DNA from: Gemmatimonadota bacterium
GTDB lineage: Bacteria; Gemmatimonadota; Gemmatimonadetes; Gemmatimonadales; Gemmatimonadaceae
NCBI GenBank assembly: GCA_016712265.1
Contig: JADJRJ010000028.1
Span: 1,116,001 to 1,180,000 of the forward strand
Length of the DNA stretch: 64,000 nt
Direction: 5' to 3'
A program made the position numbers and the translations under genes. Below, in pieces: positions 28,243-37,701 of the stretch. The notes below the pieces were generated by a model, which was not told the DNA's origin, did not search any database, and was given only the letters and a program-made list of their open reading frames with translations. The stretch's first letter is position 1. Every line of letters begins with the position of its first letter.

Positions 28243-30507
28243 TCAGCGTCCTCCCGTGGTCGACGGGAGCGAAACCCCGGCCTGCCGAATCCCCTGGCTC
28301 CCGGGCGCGATCCAGCACGCCACGACATCGTGGGTCAGGTCGCGCTGCAGCCACCACGCGGTGGCGTCGACGTCCAGGGACATGTGTGACGAGTGAAAGG
28401 GCCCACAACCGATCAACTGCACCTCGCCGGGTGACGTGACTTCCAGGCATCGACCGATCTCCCCGTCGATCCACCGCACGCCCTGCACCGAACCCGGACA
28501 GGCGATGACGGTGGCGATGGTGAGTTCGCCACGACCGTACAACTCCGCCCGCAGCCGCGGTGCCTCGACGCGGGCACCGTAGGCCGGTGACACCTCCCCG
28601 GCCTCCACCGATAGCTCCCCTGTGGGGACGAACACGACGGCATCGACCTGGTCGCCTCGCATTACCTGCACGACCTGTCCGGTCGCGACCAGGTCAGTGC
28701 CTGCTGCCCCCTGCAGGTGTACTGCGGCGCTGCCGCCCGACGCGGCCTGCCATGAGTCCACCACCACAAAGTACCGGTTCCGGCCCCGCCCAAGCACCAT
28801 GAGGTCGCGCCGATACGTGGCGTCAGGCTCGAACCCATCATGGTGCCCCCGGAGCCACGCCCCCCACCGATCGGTTGCCCACCACTCAACCTGCGTTGTG
28901 GCCTTCGTGGACCAGGCAAACGGCCCCGCCATCACAGACGATGACCGCCCGTCAAAAGTCGCGGCATTGTGGCTCGACGTTGCGCGAAACCGGTCCCGGA
29001 TGCTCGGGTCGGTCGAGTAGCTGCAAGTCCCGGGGTCCACGAACAGGGGGCGCCCGCCGAGCGTCAGGTCGAACGAGAGGGCGTCCGCGTGGGCGTGCCC
29101 GCAGTTCAACGCGCCGTGGGGCCCGGCGTCGACCACCATGAACGAATCGGCAGGGGAGGACGGGTCCCGCAGGACGGCGAGCCCCCCGTCGGGAGCGAAC
29201 GAAGAATCCGGAGGGTGCCCGCGGGTACCGGTCGACGGGACCGCACCGAGGATCCACGCGACATCAGCCATCGCCCCTCCCGCGGCGGCGAGCAACGTCT
29301 CGTCCTGTGTGAGGGCACCAGCCAGGGCGAGCGCCGGCCGGGCGTCGGTCCCCGGACGACCGTCAAGAAAGAGGAGGCGGCCGCCGTCGTCGTCCCCGAT
29401 CAGCGGGAAGGTTCCATCGGGACGGGTGGTCGCCGCGAGCACGTGTCCCATCCGCCGGACCGCGTCGCGCACGGCGGGGAGGGGCTCCCCCTGGCGCTCC
29501 GCGAGCGCGGCAAAGTGGGCGTAGAAATCGAGCGTGTAGCGATGGTACCAGGTCGACTGCTCGAAGTACGTGCCGTCGGGACGGACGTGGCGCGGCAGCC
29601 ACTGCAGCAGCACCGCGCGTCCCACGGAGCGCCAGCTCGCGGCGGCACTCACGTCGCCCAGCTCAACACCCAGGTGATACAGGGCCAGCGCTTCCCCGGT
29701 GAGGTGGGTGTTGGGACTGAAGTACGTCGACAGGTTCCGCTCGAGATGCCGGGCGGCAAGCACCAGGTGCCCGAGGGCGCGCTCCACGGTGCTGCTGCGG
29801 AGGGCGGGGGCGTCCGCGGCGAGCCGCAGGGCCCAGAGCCAGGCGATCGCGCGAAAGCCGACCTCCAGGCTGCTGGCCCAGTTGACCCCACGTTTTGGTG
29901 GATTGGCGTCCATCCAGCTGACCAAGGCCGCGTCGATCGCCGCAGCGTACGTCGGGTCACGGGTGATCCCCCAAGCCTGGCCTAACGAGACCAGCCATTG
30001 GTGCCGATTGATCTCCCACACGCGCTTGTGGTCGCCGGCCACGGCAGGGTCGAGATAGGGAACGCGTGACCAGTGCAGGCGAGGAGCGGCAATGCCGGCC
30101 ACGGGGTCGCGGTGCCAGTCGATGGGCGTTCCGACGTCCATGGCCCCGTATCCCAGCAGGTGGAGTCGGCCTGCCAAAACAGCGTTGGCCCGTTCCATGA
30201 CGAGGCGCACCCCCTCGGGATCGCTCTGCCTCGCGAGGGCGGCCGTCCGCTCCGGGTGGTCCAGCCCGGCAAAAAAGCCGCGACCACCGCGCACGCGCAG
30301 CGCGCTGACCCACGCCGCCGCCGTGGGGTACGTCGCGCGAGCCTCTGGGCGCAGGTGCGCGTGTAGCGCCGTGGGGGTGAGCTCCTCCTGGTCCAGCCAC
30401 CCCGCACGCTCCAGGACCACCCCGACAAATTGCCGGGCTCGGAATTGCAGTTCCGCCCCCGAGCGGCCCCGGAGTCGGTCCAGCGAGAATCGGCGTCCGC
30501 TGTTCAT
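28243..30507 (-). CDS. Heparinase II/III-family polysaccharide lyase
   Basis: The 754-residue protein has an N-terminal alpha/alpha toroid (ending near residue 400; blocks such as FRAIAWLWALRLA, TYFSPNTHLTGEALALYHLG, EQSTWYHRYTLDFYAHFAAL) and a C-terminal beta-sandwich domain starting at GPHGALNCGHAHADALSFDL, the conserved heparinase II/III signature. Members cleave uronate-containing polymers such as heparin or alginate by beta-elimination. No signal peptide is obvious at the start MNSGRRFSLDRL, so it may act in the cytosol or need a different route. It probably trims or recycles the locus polysaccharide. Confidence 0.87.
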   Translation of the reverse strand: MNSGRRFSLDRLRGRSGAELQFRARQFVGVVLERAGWLDQEELTPTALHAHLRPEARATYPTAAAWVSALRVRGGRGFFAGLDHPERTAALARQSDPEGVRLVMERANAVLAGRLHLLGYGAMDVGTPIDWHRDPVAGIAAPRLHWSRVPYLDPAVAGDHKRVWEINRHQWLVSLGQAWGITRDPTYAAAIDAALVSWMDANPPKRGVNWASSLEVGFRAIAWLWALRLAADAPALRSSTVERALGHLVLAARHLERNLSTYFSPNTHLTGEALALYHLGVELGDVSAAASWRSVGRAVLLQWLPRHVRPDGTYFEQSTWYHRYTLDFYAHFAALAERQGEPLPAVRDAVRRMGHVLAATTRPDGTFPLIGDDDGGRLLFLDGRPGTDARPALALAGALTQDETLLAAAGGAMADVAWILGAVPSTGTRGHPPDSSFAPDGGLAVLRDPSSPADSFMVVDAGPHGALNCGHAHADALSFDLTLGGRPLFVDPGTCSYSTDPSIRDRFRATSSHNAATFDGRSSSVMAGPFAWSTKATTQVEWWATDRWGAWLRGHHDGFEPDATYRRDLMVLGRGRNRYFVVVDSWQAASGGSAAVHLQGAAGTDLVATGQVVQVMRGDQVDAVVFVPTGELSVEAGEVSPAYGARVEAPRLRAELYGRGELTIATVIACPGSVQGVRWIDGEIGRCLEVTSPGEVQLIGCGPFHSSHMSLDVDATAWWLQRDLTHDVVACWIAPGSQGIRQAGVSLPSTTGGR

Positions 30508-30513
30508 CGTGGC

Positions 30514-31599
30514 CTAGTGACGCCAGACATCCCAATCCCCTCGCGCCGCATTCCAGGTGGCGCGCACCACCGCCACCTGCATCAACAGCAGGCCCCACGC
30601 GATCGCGCGCAGTCGACCGCTCACCAGCAGCGCGACACAGGCGTAGATCACCCCGGCGGTGACCACGCGCATCGTGTCGTCGGGCCAGCGCCCGTGCGCG
30701 CTGCTGATGCCCCCGACCGCCACGGCGAGCACGAGGTACGGGGTCAGGAGGCGCAGCAGCTTGTGGCTGACAAACTGCACCCAGATGGGATTGCGCCCCG
30801 GGTGCACCACCGCCGGAAGCCACGCGCACAACTGCAGCACCCCGGTGAGCGTTCGGGTCTTGCGTCGGTATTCCGTCCCCTGGCCGAACGCGCGATCGTC
30901 ACGCGCCACGGCCGACGGCTCGAGGCCAATGCGATACCCGCGGGTGGCGAGCTGCATCGGCGTGAAGAGGTCGTCGAGTATCAGGCCGGCCGGCAGCGGC
31001 TGCCAGAGGGCGCGCGGCATGGCGTAGATGGCCCCGGTTACACCAACCGCCGAATGCAGCCGAGCTTCGTTGGTGCGCAGCCATCGCTCATACCGCCAGT
31101 ACATCGAGGCGACGTTCCACCGGCTGGCCCCCTCGATCTCCAGCGCGCCCGACACTGCGCCCATTCGTGGGTCGGCGCCCAGGGCGTCCACGAGTCGCGG
31201 AATGGTCTGGCGATCAAACAGCTGGCCGGTATCGGCGAACACCAGCACGTCCCCGGTGGCGACGCGCACGCCCGCATTGAGGGCCCCGGCCTTGCCGCGC
31301 GGCGGCTCGCCGGCCACCACGCGGGCCCCATTCACCTGTGGAAGGGCCCCGGGGCGTGACGCGTCACACGCGACCACCACCTCCAGCGGGCCAGAGTACG
31401 CCGTGTCGCGGAGGTTGGCCACCCGTCGGGCGATGTCCGCGTCACTCTCCCGGGTGGCCAGGATGACACTGAGGGGTGGGGACGCGGCCTCGCGCGCTGC
31501 GGGCTGCCGCCGCGTGCGCGCCAGGAGCCACACGCCAATCGGGTATCCGACCCAGGTGTACAGCAACACGCCAAGCGACAGCACCGCGAGCACGACCAT
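30514..31599 (-). CDS. Membrane-bound GT2-family glycosyltransferase
   Basis: The 361-residue protein starts with a TM helix (MVVLAVLSLGVLLYTWVGYP), then a GT-A domain with SVILATRESD, the DxD-like VFADTG and the downstream acceptor region, followed by three or four C-terminal TM segments. This is the layout of polysaccharide synthases and of glycosyltransferases that build lipid-linked units. Start chosen at 31599-31597 because the upstream 22 codons are not hydrophobic. It sits four bases after the flippase stop. Confidence 0.85.
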   Translation of the reverse strand: MVVLAVLSLGVLLYTWVGYPIGVWLLARTRRQPAAREAASPPLSVILATRESDADIARRVANLRDTAYSGPLEVVVACDASRPGALPQVNGARVVAGEPPRGKAGALNAGVRVATGDVLVFADTGQLFDRQTIPRLVDALGADPRMGAVSGALEIEGASRWNVASMYWRYERWLRTNEARLHSAVGVTGAIYAMPRALWQPLPAGLILDDLFTPMQLATRGYRIGLEPSAVARDDRAFGQGTEYRRKTRTLTGVLQLCAWLPAVVHPGRNPIWVQFVSHKLLRLLTPYLVLAVAVGGISSAHGRWPDDTMRVVTAGVIYACVALLVSGRLRAIAWGLLLMQVAVVRATWNAARGDWDVWRH

Positions 31600-31603
31600 G
31601 GCG

Positions 31604-32968
31604 CTACGCCCAGGGAAAGACCGACAGTCCCATGCGGCGCCGGATGAACCAGACCAACACGCCACTGCGCGCCACGGTGGCGCACAACGTCGCGATCGCC
31701 GTTCCGATCAACCCGTACATCGGCGTCAGGATCAGGGTGAGCACCAGGTTCAGCAGGGCACTGCCCCCAATGATCCACGCGGCTTCGCTCTGGTATTCCG
31801 TCATGGTGAGCAGGAATCCCGCCGTGGCACCCACGAGCGCCGCGGTCGTGATGGCAATGCTCAGGATGACCAGCACCGGGTACGCTGCCTCGAACTCCGG
31901 GCCATACGTCCATCGCAGCAACAGGTGGCCGAACGCCACCAGGATCGCGAGGATGGGGAGCCCGATCGCCGCGTTGGCGACGAACACCTGGCGCACCAGA
32001 TGCTGCAGGCGCACGTAGTTCCGCTGCTCGTGCAGCTCGGCAATCAATGGCGCCGCCACAAAACTGATCGACGTCTGGCCAAACTGCAGGAGCATCGTGA
32101 ATTGCGCGGCCGCGCCGTACAGGCCCGTCTCCTTCGCGCCGACGAGCCATCCCACCACGATCAGGTCGGACTGTTGCGAGATGACCAGCTGCGCGATGCC
32201 AATCGTGACCAATCCCTTTGCCGCGGAGATCCATCGCGGCTTCTCGAAGGTCATCGGCGCGCGGCGCATCGCCGGCGGAACGGCGCCCCGGAGCCAGTAC
32301 TGCAACAGCAGCACCGCCAACGTCGTCGCGCCAAGATTGATGGCAATGACCTGCGCCGGGCTCGGCGTCGCCCCCAGGACGAGCCACGCCCCGACTGTCG
32401 CCGCCAGCAGCGCGGGACGAAGGACGAGCCCCGGCACCTGCGACTGCACGTACCGCTTGAGGGCCTGCAGGTGACTCGACGTCAACAACATCTGCGCGTT
32501 CATGACCAGCATGCCTGCGACGACCATGAGCGCCGCGGGCAAGGCCTCGTGCTTGGTGGCGAACTCCGCACGCCAGACCCAGGCAATGGCCACCCCGAGC
32601 GCAGCGACCCCCAGCGAGGTCCAGCGCACCACCCGTCGACTCCAGGTGGAGTACCCGCGGGCGTGGCCCCATTGCTCGGCGCCGATGTACCCGGCCAGGA
32701 ACCTCGTTGACGTGCCGTCCAACTCCATCTTGGCCAGGACAGACGCCGCGTTCATGCAGGCGAGGGCCAGGAGGTAGACCCCGAATCCCTCCTGCCCGAG
32801 GGCACGGGCCAGGATGATCTGCCCTAGAAACGAAATGCCGGCCCCGCCCACATTCACCATGAAGGAGCGAAAGGCACTCCCCGTGACTCCTCCGCCGCCA
32901 ATCCGATCGCGCACTTGCTCGATCAGGCTGGCCATGGCGCCTCGTGGTGGCGTCGGTGGAGTCGTCAT
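31604..32968 (-). CDS. Polysaccharide flippase (Wzx/MATE-like oligosaccharide exporter)
   Basis: The 454-residue protein has about twelve to fourteen hydrophobic helices and the typical first-helix block FMVNVGGAGISFLGQIILARALG-x-x-GFG, where the R-x-LG and GFG pattern is shared by Wzx proteins. It would flip undecaprenyl-linked repeat units to the outer face of the inner membrane, where the polymerase/ligase acts. Its ATG overlaps the TGA of the SGNH gene (32965-32968). Confidence 0.87.
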   Translation of the reverse strand: MTTPPTPPRGAMASLIEQVRDRIGGGGVTGSAFRSFMVNVGGAGISFLGQIILARALGQEGFGVYLLALACMNAASVLAKMELDGTSTRFLAGYIGAEQWGHARGYSTWSRRVVRWTSLGVAALGVAIAWVWRAEFATKHEALPAALMVVAGMLVMNAQMLLTSSHLQALKRYVQSQVPGLVLRPALLAATVGAWLVLGATPSPAQVIAINLGATTLAVLLLQYWLRGAVPPAMRRAPMTFEKPRWISAAKGLVTIGIAQLVISQQSDLIVVGWLVGAKETGLYGAAAQFTMLLQFGQTSISFVAAPLIAELHEQRNYVRLQHLVRQVFVANAAIGLPILAILVAFGHLLLRWTYGPEFEAAYPVLVILSIAITTAALVGATAGFLLTMTEYQSEAAWIIGGSALLNLVLTLILTPMYGLIGTAIATLCATVARSGVLVWFIRRRMGLSVFPWA

Positions 32969-34068
32969 GCGCCCGGCCCCTGGCCACAGACGGCAGGCGA
33001 AAGGGCGCCCGCGAGCAGGCGCGCCACCCGGGCGGCACCGGCGTCCGTGAAGTGGACGAAGTCCGCGAAGTTCCCGGACCAGTCGCCGCTAAACGCGGGC
33101 GCGAGATCGACGTACGCCACGGCGGAATCGCGCGCCACGCGTTCGGCGACCACGCGGGCGGCGCGATGGAACTCCACGAGTACTTCGCCCGTGACCCCCG
33201 GAAATTGGAATTCCCAGGCCGTGAGCAACGCTGCATCGCGGAACCCAGGCGCCATCGTCGCATTCACGTGGCCAGCCAGGGTCACTGGTACGCCCAGCGA
33301 TCGCGCGACACCGATGGTGGTGCGCAGGTCATCCTCCAGGAGCTGCAGGCGCTCCTTCGGGAGGGCACGCACGATGAACCGTTCCCGGCGGCGCATGAGC
33401 AGGGCGCGCCGGACCCCGGTCATCACCGCGTCGGGGAGCAGTCCCTTCACTTGCGAGACGAGGCGTTCCTTCGACCGCCAGGCGAGCGCGCGCCGCCACG
33501 GGAGCGTGGAGTCGCCATCCGTTGGGCCACGTGAGGCGGTCGGTGACTGTCGATTGAGGTAAAACGCCGGAGAAGGGTAGAGCAGGAAGTGCGTCGGCTG
33601 GAGCTCTCGCACCACCCGATCGATGACCGGGTTCATGGACGGGAGCGCCATCCCGGGCAGCGCCGCATTCACGACCTCGACGTTGCGGCATCCTGCCAGG
33701 GCGAGCGAGTCCTGCAATTGTCGCGGATATTCGCGTCCCGCGGACTCGTACAGGCCAAAGGTTTCCGAGGCCCCTACGACAACAATCCTCGGCGTGCCAG
33801 CCGGTCGCGGGATCGTGACGGACGGGCTCCGCAGTCCGAGCTCGTTCAGCGCCCATTGGCGGTACCGCGCGTTGGGACGACCACGGGCCCCGATCGAGTC
33901 CAGCCAGATCAGGTCGGCGGGTCCCGCTACGCGGGAAAGCATGGGAATCTCCGCCGCCACCCGATCCTCGATGCGGGTCACGGCCTCCATGACCAGCGCC
34001 GCTGCGCCAGTGAGGAGCAGCCACTGCCACGTCCAGCGGGGGCCCCGGCGCTCCTCAAGCGGTTGCAT
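32965..34068 (-). CDS. Membrane-anchored SGNH/GDSL hydrolase-like protein (acylation partner)
   Basis: The 367-residue protein has one N-terminal TM (WTWQWLLLTGAAALVMEAV) and an extracytoplasmic SGNH domain. The block VVVGASETFGLYESAG holds the probable nucleophile Ser101, and DFVHFTDAGAARVARLL carries the C-terminal His. Proteins of this type (AlgJ/AlgX, DltD relatives) work with MBOAT membrane acyltransferases to O-acylate polymers. An AlgI-like MBOAT lies two genes away (35185). Start at 34068-34066 overlaps the preceding glycosyltransferase gene by 14 bases; twelve upstream codons are possible but give no better leader. Confidence 0.8.
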   Translation of the reverse strand: MQPLEERRGPRWTWQWLLLTGAAALVMEAVTRIEDRVAAEIPMLSRVAGPADLIWLDSIGARGRPNARYRQWALNELGLRSPSVTIPRPAGTPRIVVVGASETFGLYESAGREYPRQLQDSLALAGCRNVEVVNAALPGMALPSMNPVIDRVVRELQPTHFLLYPSPAFYLNRQSPTASRGPTDGDSTLPWRRALAWRSKERLVSQVKGLLPDAVMTGVRRALLMRRRERFIVRALPKERLQLLEDDLRTTIGVARSLGVPVTLAGHVNATMAPGFRDAALLTAWEFQFPGVTGEVLVEFHRAARVVAERVARDSAVAYVDLAPAFSGDWSGNFADFVHFTDAGAARVARLLAGALSPAVCGQGPGA

Positions 34069-35176
34069 GCGCCTCCACCGGTGGGGCGTCCATGAGCGCG
34101 ACATACAGGGCGCGCCATCCGCGTCCGGTAGCTTCCCACGTGTAGGTCGCCAGGCAGTGGGCGCGCGCCCGGGCGGCCAGCCCGGCCCCGACGCCTGGCT
34201 CGCGGATCACCCGCAGGGCCGCCGCGGCCAGTGCCTCGTGGTCGCCGCGCGGAACGAGGATCCCGGTGATGTCCTGGGTGACCATCCAGGGAATGCCCCC
34301 GGCATCGGTGGTGACCACAGGTAGCCCGGCGGCCGATGCCTCAATCAGGGAGAGGGGCATGTTGTCGATGTCCGGGCTGTTCAGGTAGATGTCGGCCTCA
34401 TCGTACAGCTGCGCCATCTGGTCCGGCGTGACTTTGCCGCGAAACTCCACCGCGCCACCCACACCCAGCTCGTCCGCGAGTGCCTCCAGACGCGCACGCT
34501 CAGGGCCGAACCCGGCCACGATCAGTCGCGCCTCACCGAGCACCTGGCGCACCGCGGCGAACGCCCGAATGATACACCCGACGTTGTACAACCCCTGCAG
34601 GTTCCGGTTGGACAGGAAGATCGGGCGAGGGCTCGGCCGCTCCCGGAACGGAAATCGGTCGACGTCGACAAAGTTGTGGATCGCCAGCGCAGGCAGGCCG
34701 AACCGGGCGAAGACGTCCACCAGGTAGCCCGACGGCACCACGATCCGGTGTGCCAGCCGCATGGCCGGTAGCGCGGTCCGGCGCCAACGCGCGAGGTGGT
34801 CCTCCGCCTCACCGCTGTGGTAATTGAGGACCACGCGCTTGCCGAACAAACGACCGATGAGCATAGCGGGCAGCGGGGCCAGGATGAACGACCAGTACGA
34901 AGCGGAGAACGCGTGGATGACGTCGTATCTCGGCACCGTGCGCAGCAGCGAGAACAGGTAGGCCACCGAGGTGACGATCGTCCGGACGAACTTGATCCGC
35001 TGCAGGGCGCCCAGGGGGCCAGGCAAGGCCGGGTTCACGGCGAGGAATCCCGGCACGATCCCCGGCAACGTCTCCAGCTTGTCGAGCAGCCGCTTGAGCT
35101 GCACGCTCTGGCCCCCGACGATGGCGAGGGACGGCCCCACGAGCAGGACCCGGATCGGGCGCGCGTCGGTGGTCAT
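34055..35176 (-). CDS. GT4-family glycosyltransferase
   Basis: The 373-residue GT-B enzyme has N-terminal VLLVGPSLAIVGGQSVQL with the glycine-rich acceptor loop, and a donor domain with IFLSNRNLQGLYNVGCII, LIVAGFGPERARLEALADEL and the acidic pair region SLIEASAAGLPVVTTDAGG. This is a retaining glycosyltransferase of the PelF/WcaL-like broad group; donor and acceptor are unknown. It lies eight bases after the MBOAT stop. Confidence 0.87.
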   Translation of the reverse strand: MTTDARPIRVLLVGPSLAIVGGQSVQLKRLLDKLETLPGIVPGFLAVNPALPGPLGALQRIKFVRTIVTSVAYLFSLLRTVPRYDVIHAFSASYWSFILAPLPAMLIGRLFGKRVVLNYHSGEAEDHLARWRRTALPAMRLAHRIVVPSGYLVDVFARFGLPALAIHNFVDVDRFPFRERPSPRPIFLSNRNLQGLYNVGCIIRAFAAVRQVLGEARLIVAGFGPERARLEALADELGVGGAVEFRGKVTPDQMAQLYDEADIYLNSPDIDNMPLSLIEASAAGLPVVTTDAGGIPWMVTQDITGILVPRGDHEALAAAALRVIREPGVGAGLAARARAHCLATYTWEATGRGWRALYVALMDAPPVEAHATA

Positions 35177-35184
35177 CGTCGCGC

Positions 35185-36573
35185 TCAGAACTGGAAGTAG
35201 AGGAAGGGCGACGACCGCGTGCCCAGGATGATCGCGAGGCTCGCGGCGAAGGCGAGGGTGATCGCCACGCGTCGTCGCGCCGTGTCCCGCACCTCAATGT
35301 CGAAGGCATTGGGCCCGACCATCGACCACCAGGCGGCGGCGCCCAGGGCCACCGCCGCGAGCCCGGCGTGCGGGACGAGGCTCCCGCTCACCGGTGAGAA
35401 CATCCGGCCGAGGAGCCCGGTCGCCATCTCGAAGCTCGTGGCCCGGAACCAGACCCAGCCGACCACGGCGGCCAGGAACATCCCGACTTGGCGAACGACG
35501 CGCGGGAGGGCGTCCCATGGCCGCCCAAATGCCCGGTGCACGCAGAGCAGCGCCCCGTGATATGCGCCCCAGATCACGAAGACCCACGACGCCCCATGCC
35601 AGAGCCCGCCGAGCAGCATGGTGATCATGAGGTTCCGGTAGGTAGCCGCGGTGCCGTTGCGGTTGCCGCCTAACGGGATGTACAGGTAGTCACGCAGGAC
35701 GCTCGAGAGCGAGATGTGCCAGCGTTGCCAGAACTCGGAGGGGTCCAGTGCCTTGTAGGGCGAGTTGAAGTTCTGCGGGATGCGAATACCGAACAGGTAG
35801 CCCAGGCCCACCGCCATTGAGCTGTAGCCGCAGAAGTCGAAGTACAGCTGGAAGGTGTAGCCGAGCATCGCCATCCAGGCGCCGGCCGTGGAGAGCGACG
35901 ACCACTGGTGCAACGCCGGATCCACGAAGGCCGCAATGGAATCGGCCAGCACCACCTTCTCCACCAGGCCGATCACAAAGAACTGCACCCCGGGGACAAT
36001 CCAGCGCGTCCGCGAGGCGCTGTCCAGGTGGTCCAGGTCCTCCTCCACCTGCCGAAAGCGCACGATGGGACCGGCCACCAGCTGCGAGAACAGCGAGACG
36101 TAGGTCGAGAACTCGAAGAAGTTGCGCGTGGGCGTGATCACCCCACGATACGCGTCCACGATGTAGGTGATCGTGTGGAACGTGTAGAATGAGATCCCGA
36201 CGGGCAGGATGATGTCGAGGTGGGGCAGCGCCACCTCGGTTCCGAACCACGACGCCACCGCCCGCGTCGAGTCCAGCGCGAAGTTGAAGTACTTGAAGAA
36301 CGCCAGCAGCAGCAGGTCCACGGTGATCGGCAGTACCAGGCACCAGCGCCGCTGTCGGGGCTCGGTATAGCGCAGGAAGCCGAGGCCGGCGAAGTAGCTC
36401 ACCAGCGTGGAGAAGGCCATCAGCAGGCAGAACCGCGGGTCCCAGTACCCGTAGAACACGTAGCCGGTGAGCGTCAGCCAGACGTATCGCGAGGACTTCG
36501 CACGCAGCCGCCAGAACACCAGGTACGTGACCGGCAGGAACGCGAACAGGAAAATCGCGCTGTTGAAGAGCAT
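35185..36573 (-). CDS. MBOAT-family O-acyltransferase (AlgI-like)
   Basis: The 462-residue polytopic protein has the MBOAT signature in full: FYTFHTITYIVDAYRG, FDFCGYSSMAVGLG, FWQRWHISLSSVLRDYLYIP and GGLWHGASWVFVIWGAYHG with His326 and His339, close to the catalytic His322 of AlgI. Such enzymes pass acetyl or other acyl groups across the inner membrane to polysaccharide acceptors, usually together with SGNH partners like the one at 32965. With AlgD in the same locus, O-acetylation of a uronate polymer is the simplest reading. Confidence 0.92.
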   Translation of the reverse strand: MLFNSAIFLFAFLPVTYLVFWRLRAKSSRYVWLTLTGYVFYGYWDPRFCLLMAFSTLVSYFAGLGFLRYTEPRQRRWCLVLPITVDLLLLAFFKYFNFALDSTRAVASWFGTEVALPHLDIILPVGISFYTFHTITYIVDAYRGVITPTRNFFEFSTYVSLFSQLVAGPIVRFRQVEEDLDHLDSASRTRWIVPGVQFFVIGLVEKVVLADSIAAFVDPALHQWSSLSTAGAWMAMLGYTFQLYFDFCGYSSMAVGLGYLFGIRIPQNFNSPYKALDPSEFWQRWHISLSSVLRDYLYIPLGGNRNGTAATYRNLMITMLLGGLWHGASWVFVIWGAYHGALLCVHRAFGRPWDALPRVVRQVGMFLAAVVGWVWFRATSFEMATGLLGRMFSPVSGSLVPHAGLAAVALGAAAWWSMVGPNAFDIEVRDTARRRVAITLAFAASLAIILGTRSSPFLYFQF

Positions 36574-36579
36574 CGCGCG

Positions 36580-37698
36580 TTACCCTGACACCGGGGTGAT
36601 GCCGTAGGCGCGGCAATACGCGTCGACCATGGCATCCCGGCTGTAGGTGGCGGTCACCGTCCGCTGACCCGCCGTGCCCATGCGCGCCGCCGCGTCCGGC
36701 GCGCCGCGCAGGGCGCTGAACGCTCGGGCCATCGCGGCGCCGTCCTCGGAGGGCACCAAGCGGCCGGAAACACCGTCCGTCACCACGTTGGGGATGTCGC
36801 CCACCGCGGTGCTTACCACCGGGACCCCGGCACTCATCGCCTCGAGCATGGCCATCGGCAGCCCTTCCGAAAAGGACGAGAGCGCGAACACGTCAAGTCC
36901 CGGCAACAACTCGGCGACGTCGCGACGCCATCCCAGGAAATACACCCGGTCGCCAACCCCGCGGTCCGCGGCACGGGCATGGAGGGCGTCGCGTTCACTC
37001 CCATCCCCGATGAACACGAGCGCCGTCTCCGGATCGCCGGAAAAGGCGCTGGCAAACGCGTCGACCAGTAACGGAAAGTTTTTTTCGGGGGCAAGGCGCC
37101 CCACGGTCGCGACGACAAAGGGCTCGGTCACCCCCAGGCGGTCCCGCGCGTCGGCGCGACGCGTCGGCGTGGTGGCCGGGAGCAAGGCCACGCCGTTGGG
37201 GATGACCTGCAGGCGGCGACGTGCGATGCCTAACGACGCGTAGTACCCGCGCATGCGCTCACCCAGGACGGCGAACGTGTGCACCGACCACGCCAGTCCA
37301 CGTAATCCGGCGCGCAATCCGGGCCGCTCCAGGAGGTACTCGATCGAGTGCTCCGTGTGCACCAGGCGGGGAAAGCCGGCCATGGTCCGCGACACGGCGC
37401 CGTACAGGAGGGGGGCGAAACCGTGGGTGTGCACGGCGGACGCGTCAGCGCCCCGCAACACGTCGGCGACCGCACGGTAGTACCCGGGGGAACGCATGCG
37501 CCGACCCCCAAGCGAGGTAAACATCACCCCCTGGTCGCGCAGGCGCGCCTCGAGTTCACCACCGGCGTCGAGCCCGACCACGGACGACCGGATTCCCCGG
37601 CTGGCGAGGGCAATGGCCAGGTCCGCGCACATCGTCTCAAGCCCGCCGCGGCCGACCTCGAGGACGACCTGGACAACACTCGCCGGTGTGGCCGCCAC
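36580..37698 (-). CDS. GT4-family glycosyltransferase
   Basis: The 372-residue GT-B enzyme begins VVQVVLEVGRGGLETMCADLA (acceptor loop) and has a donor domain with VATVGRLAPEKNFPLLVDAF, LVFIGDGSERDALHARA, and SSFSEGLPMAMLEAMSAGVP, which carries the paired acidic residues of GT4. The VGRGGLE start is common in sugar transferases of exopolysaccharide loci. It is three bases from the ligase gene stop, so the genes are co-transcribed. Confidence 0.87.
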   Translation of the reverse strand: MAATPASVVQVVLEVGRGGLETMCADLAIALASRGIRSSVVGLDAGGELEARLRDQGVMFTSLGGRRMRSPGYYRAVADVLRGADASAVHTHGFAPLLYGAVSRTMAGFPRLVHTEHSIEYLLERPGLRAGLRGLAWSVHTFAVLGERMRGYYASLGIARRRLQVIPNGVALLPATTPTRRADARDRLGVTEPFVVATVGRLAPEKNFPLLVDAFASAFSGDPETALVFIGDGSERDALHARAADRGVGDRVYFLGWRRDVAELLPGLDVFALSSFSEGLPMAMLEAMSAGVPVVSTAVGDIPNVVTDGVSGRLVPSEDGAAMARAFSALRGAPDAAARMGTAGQRTVTATYSRDAMVDAYCRAYGITPVSG

Positions 37699-37701
37699 GT
37701 G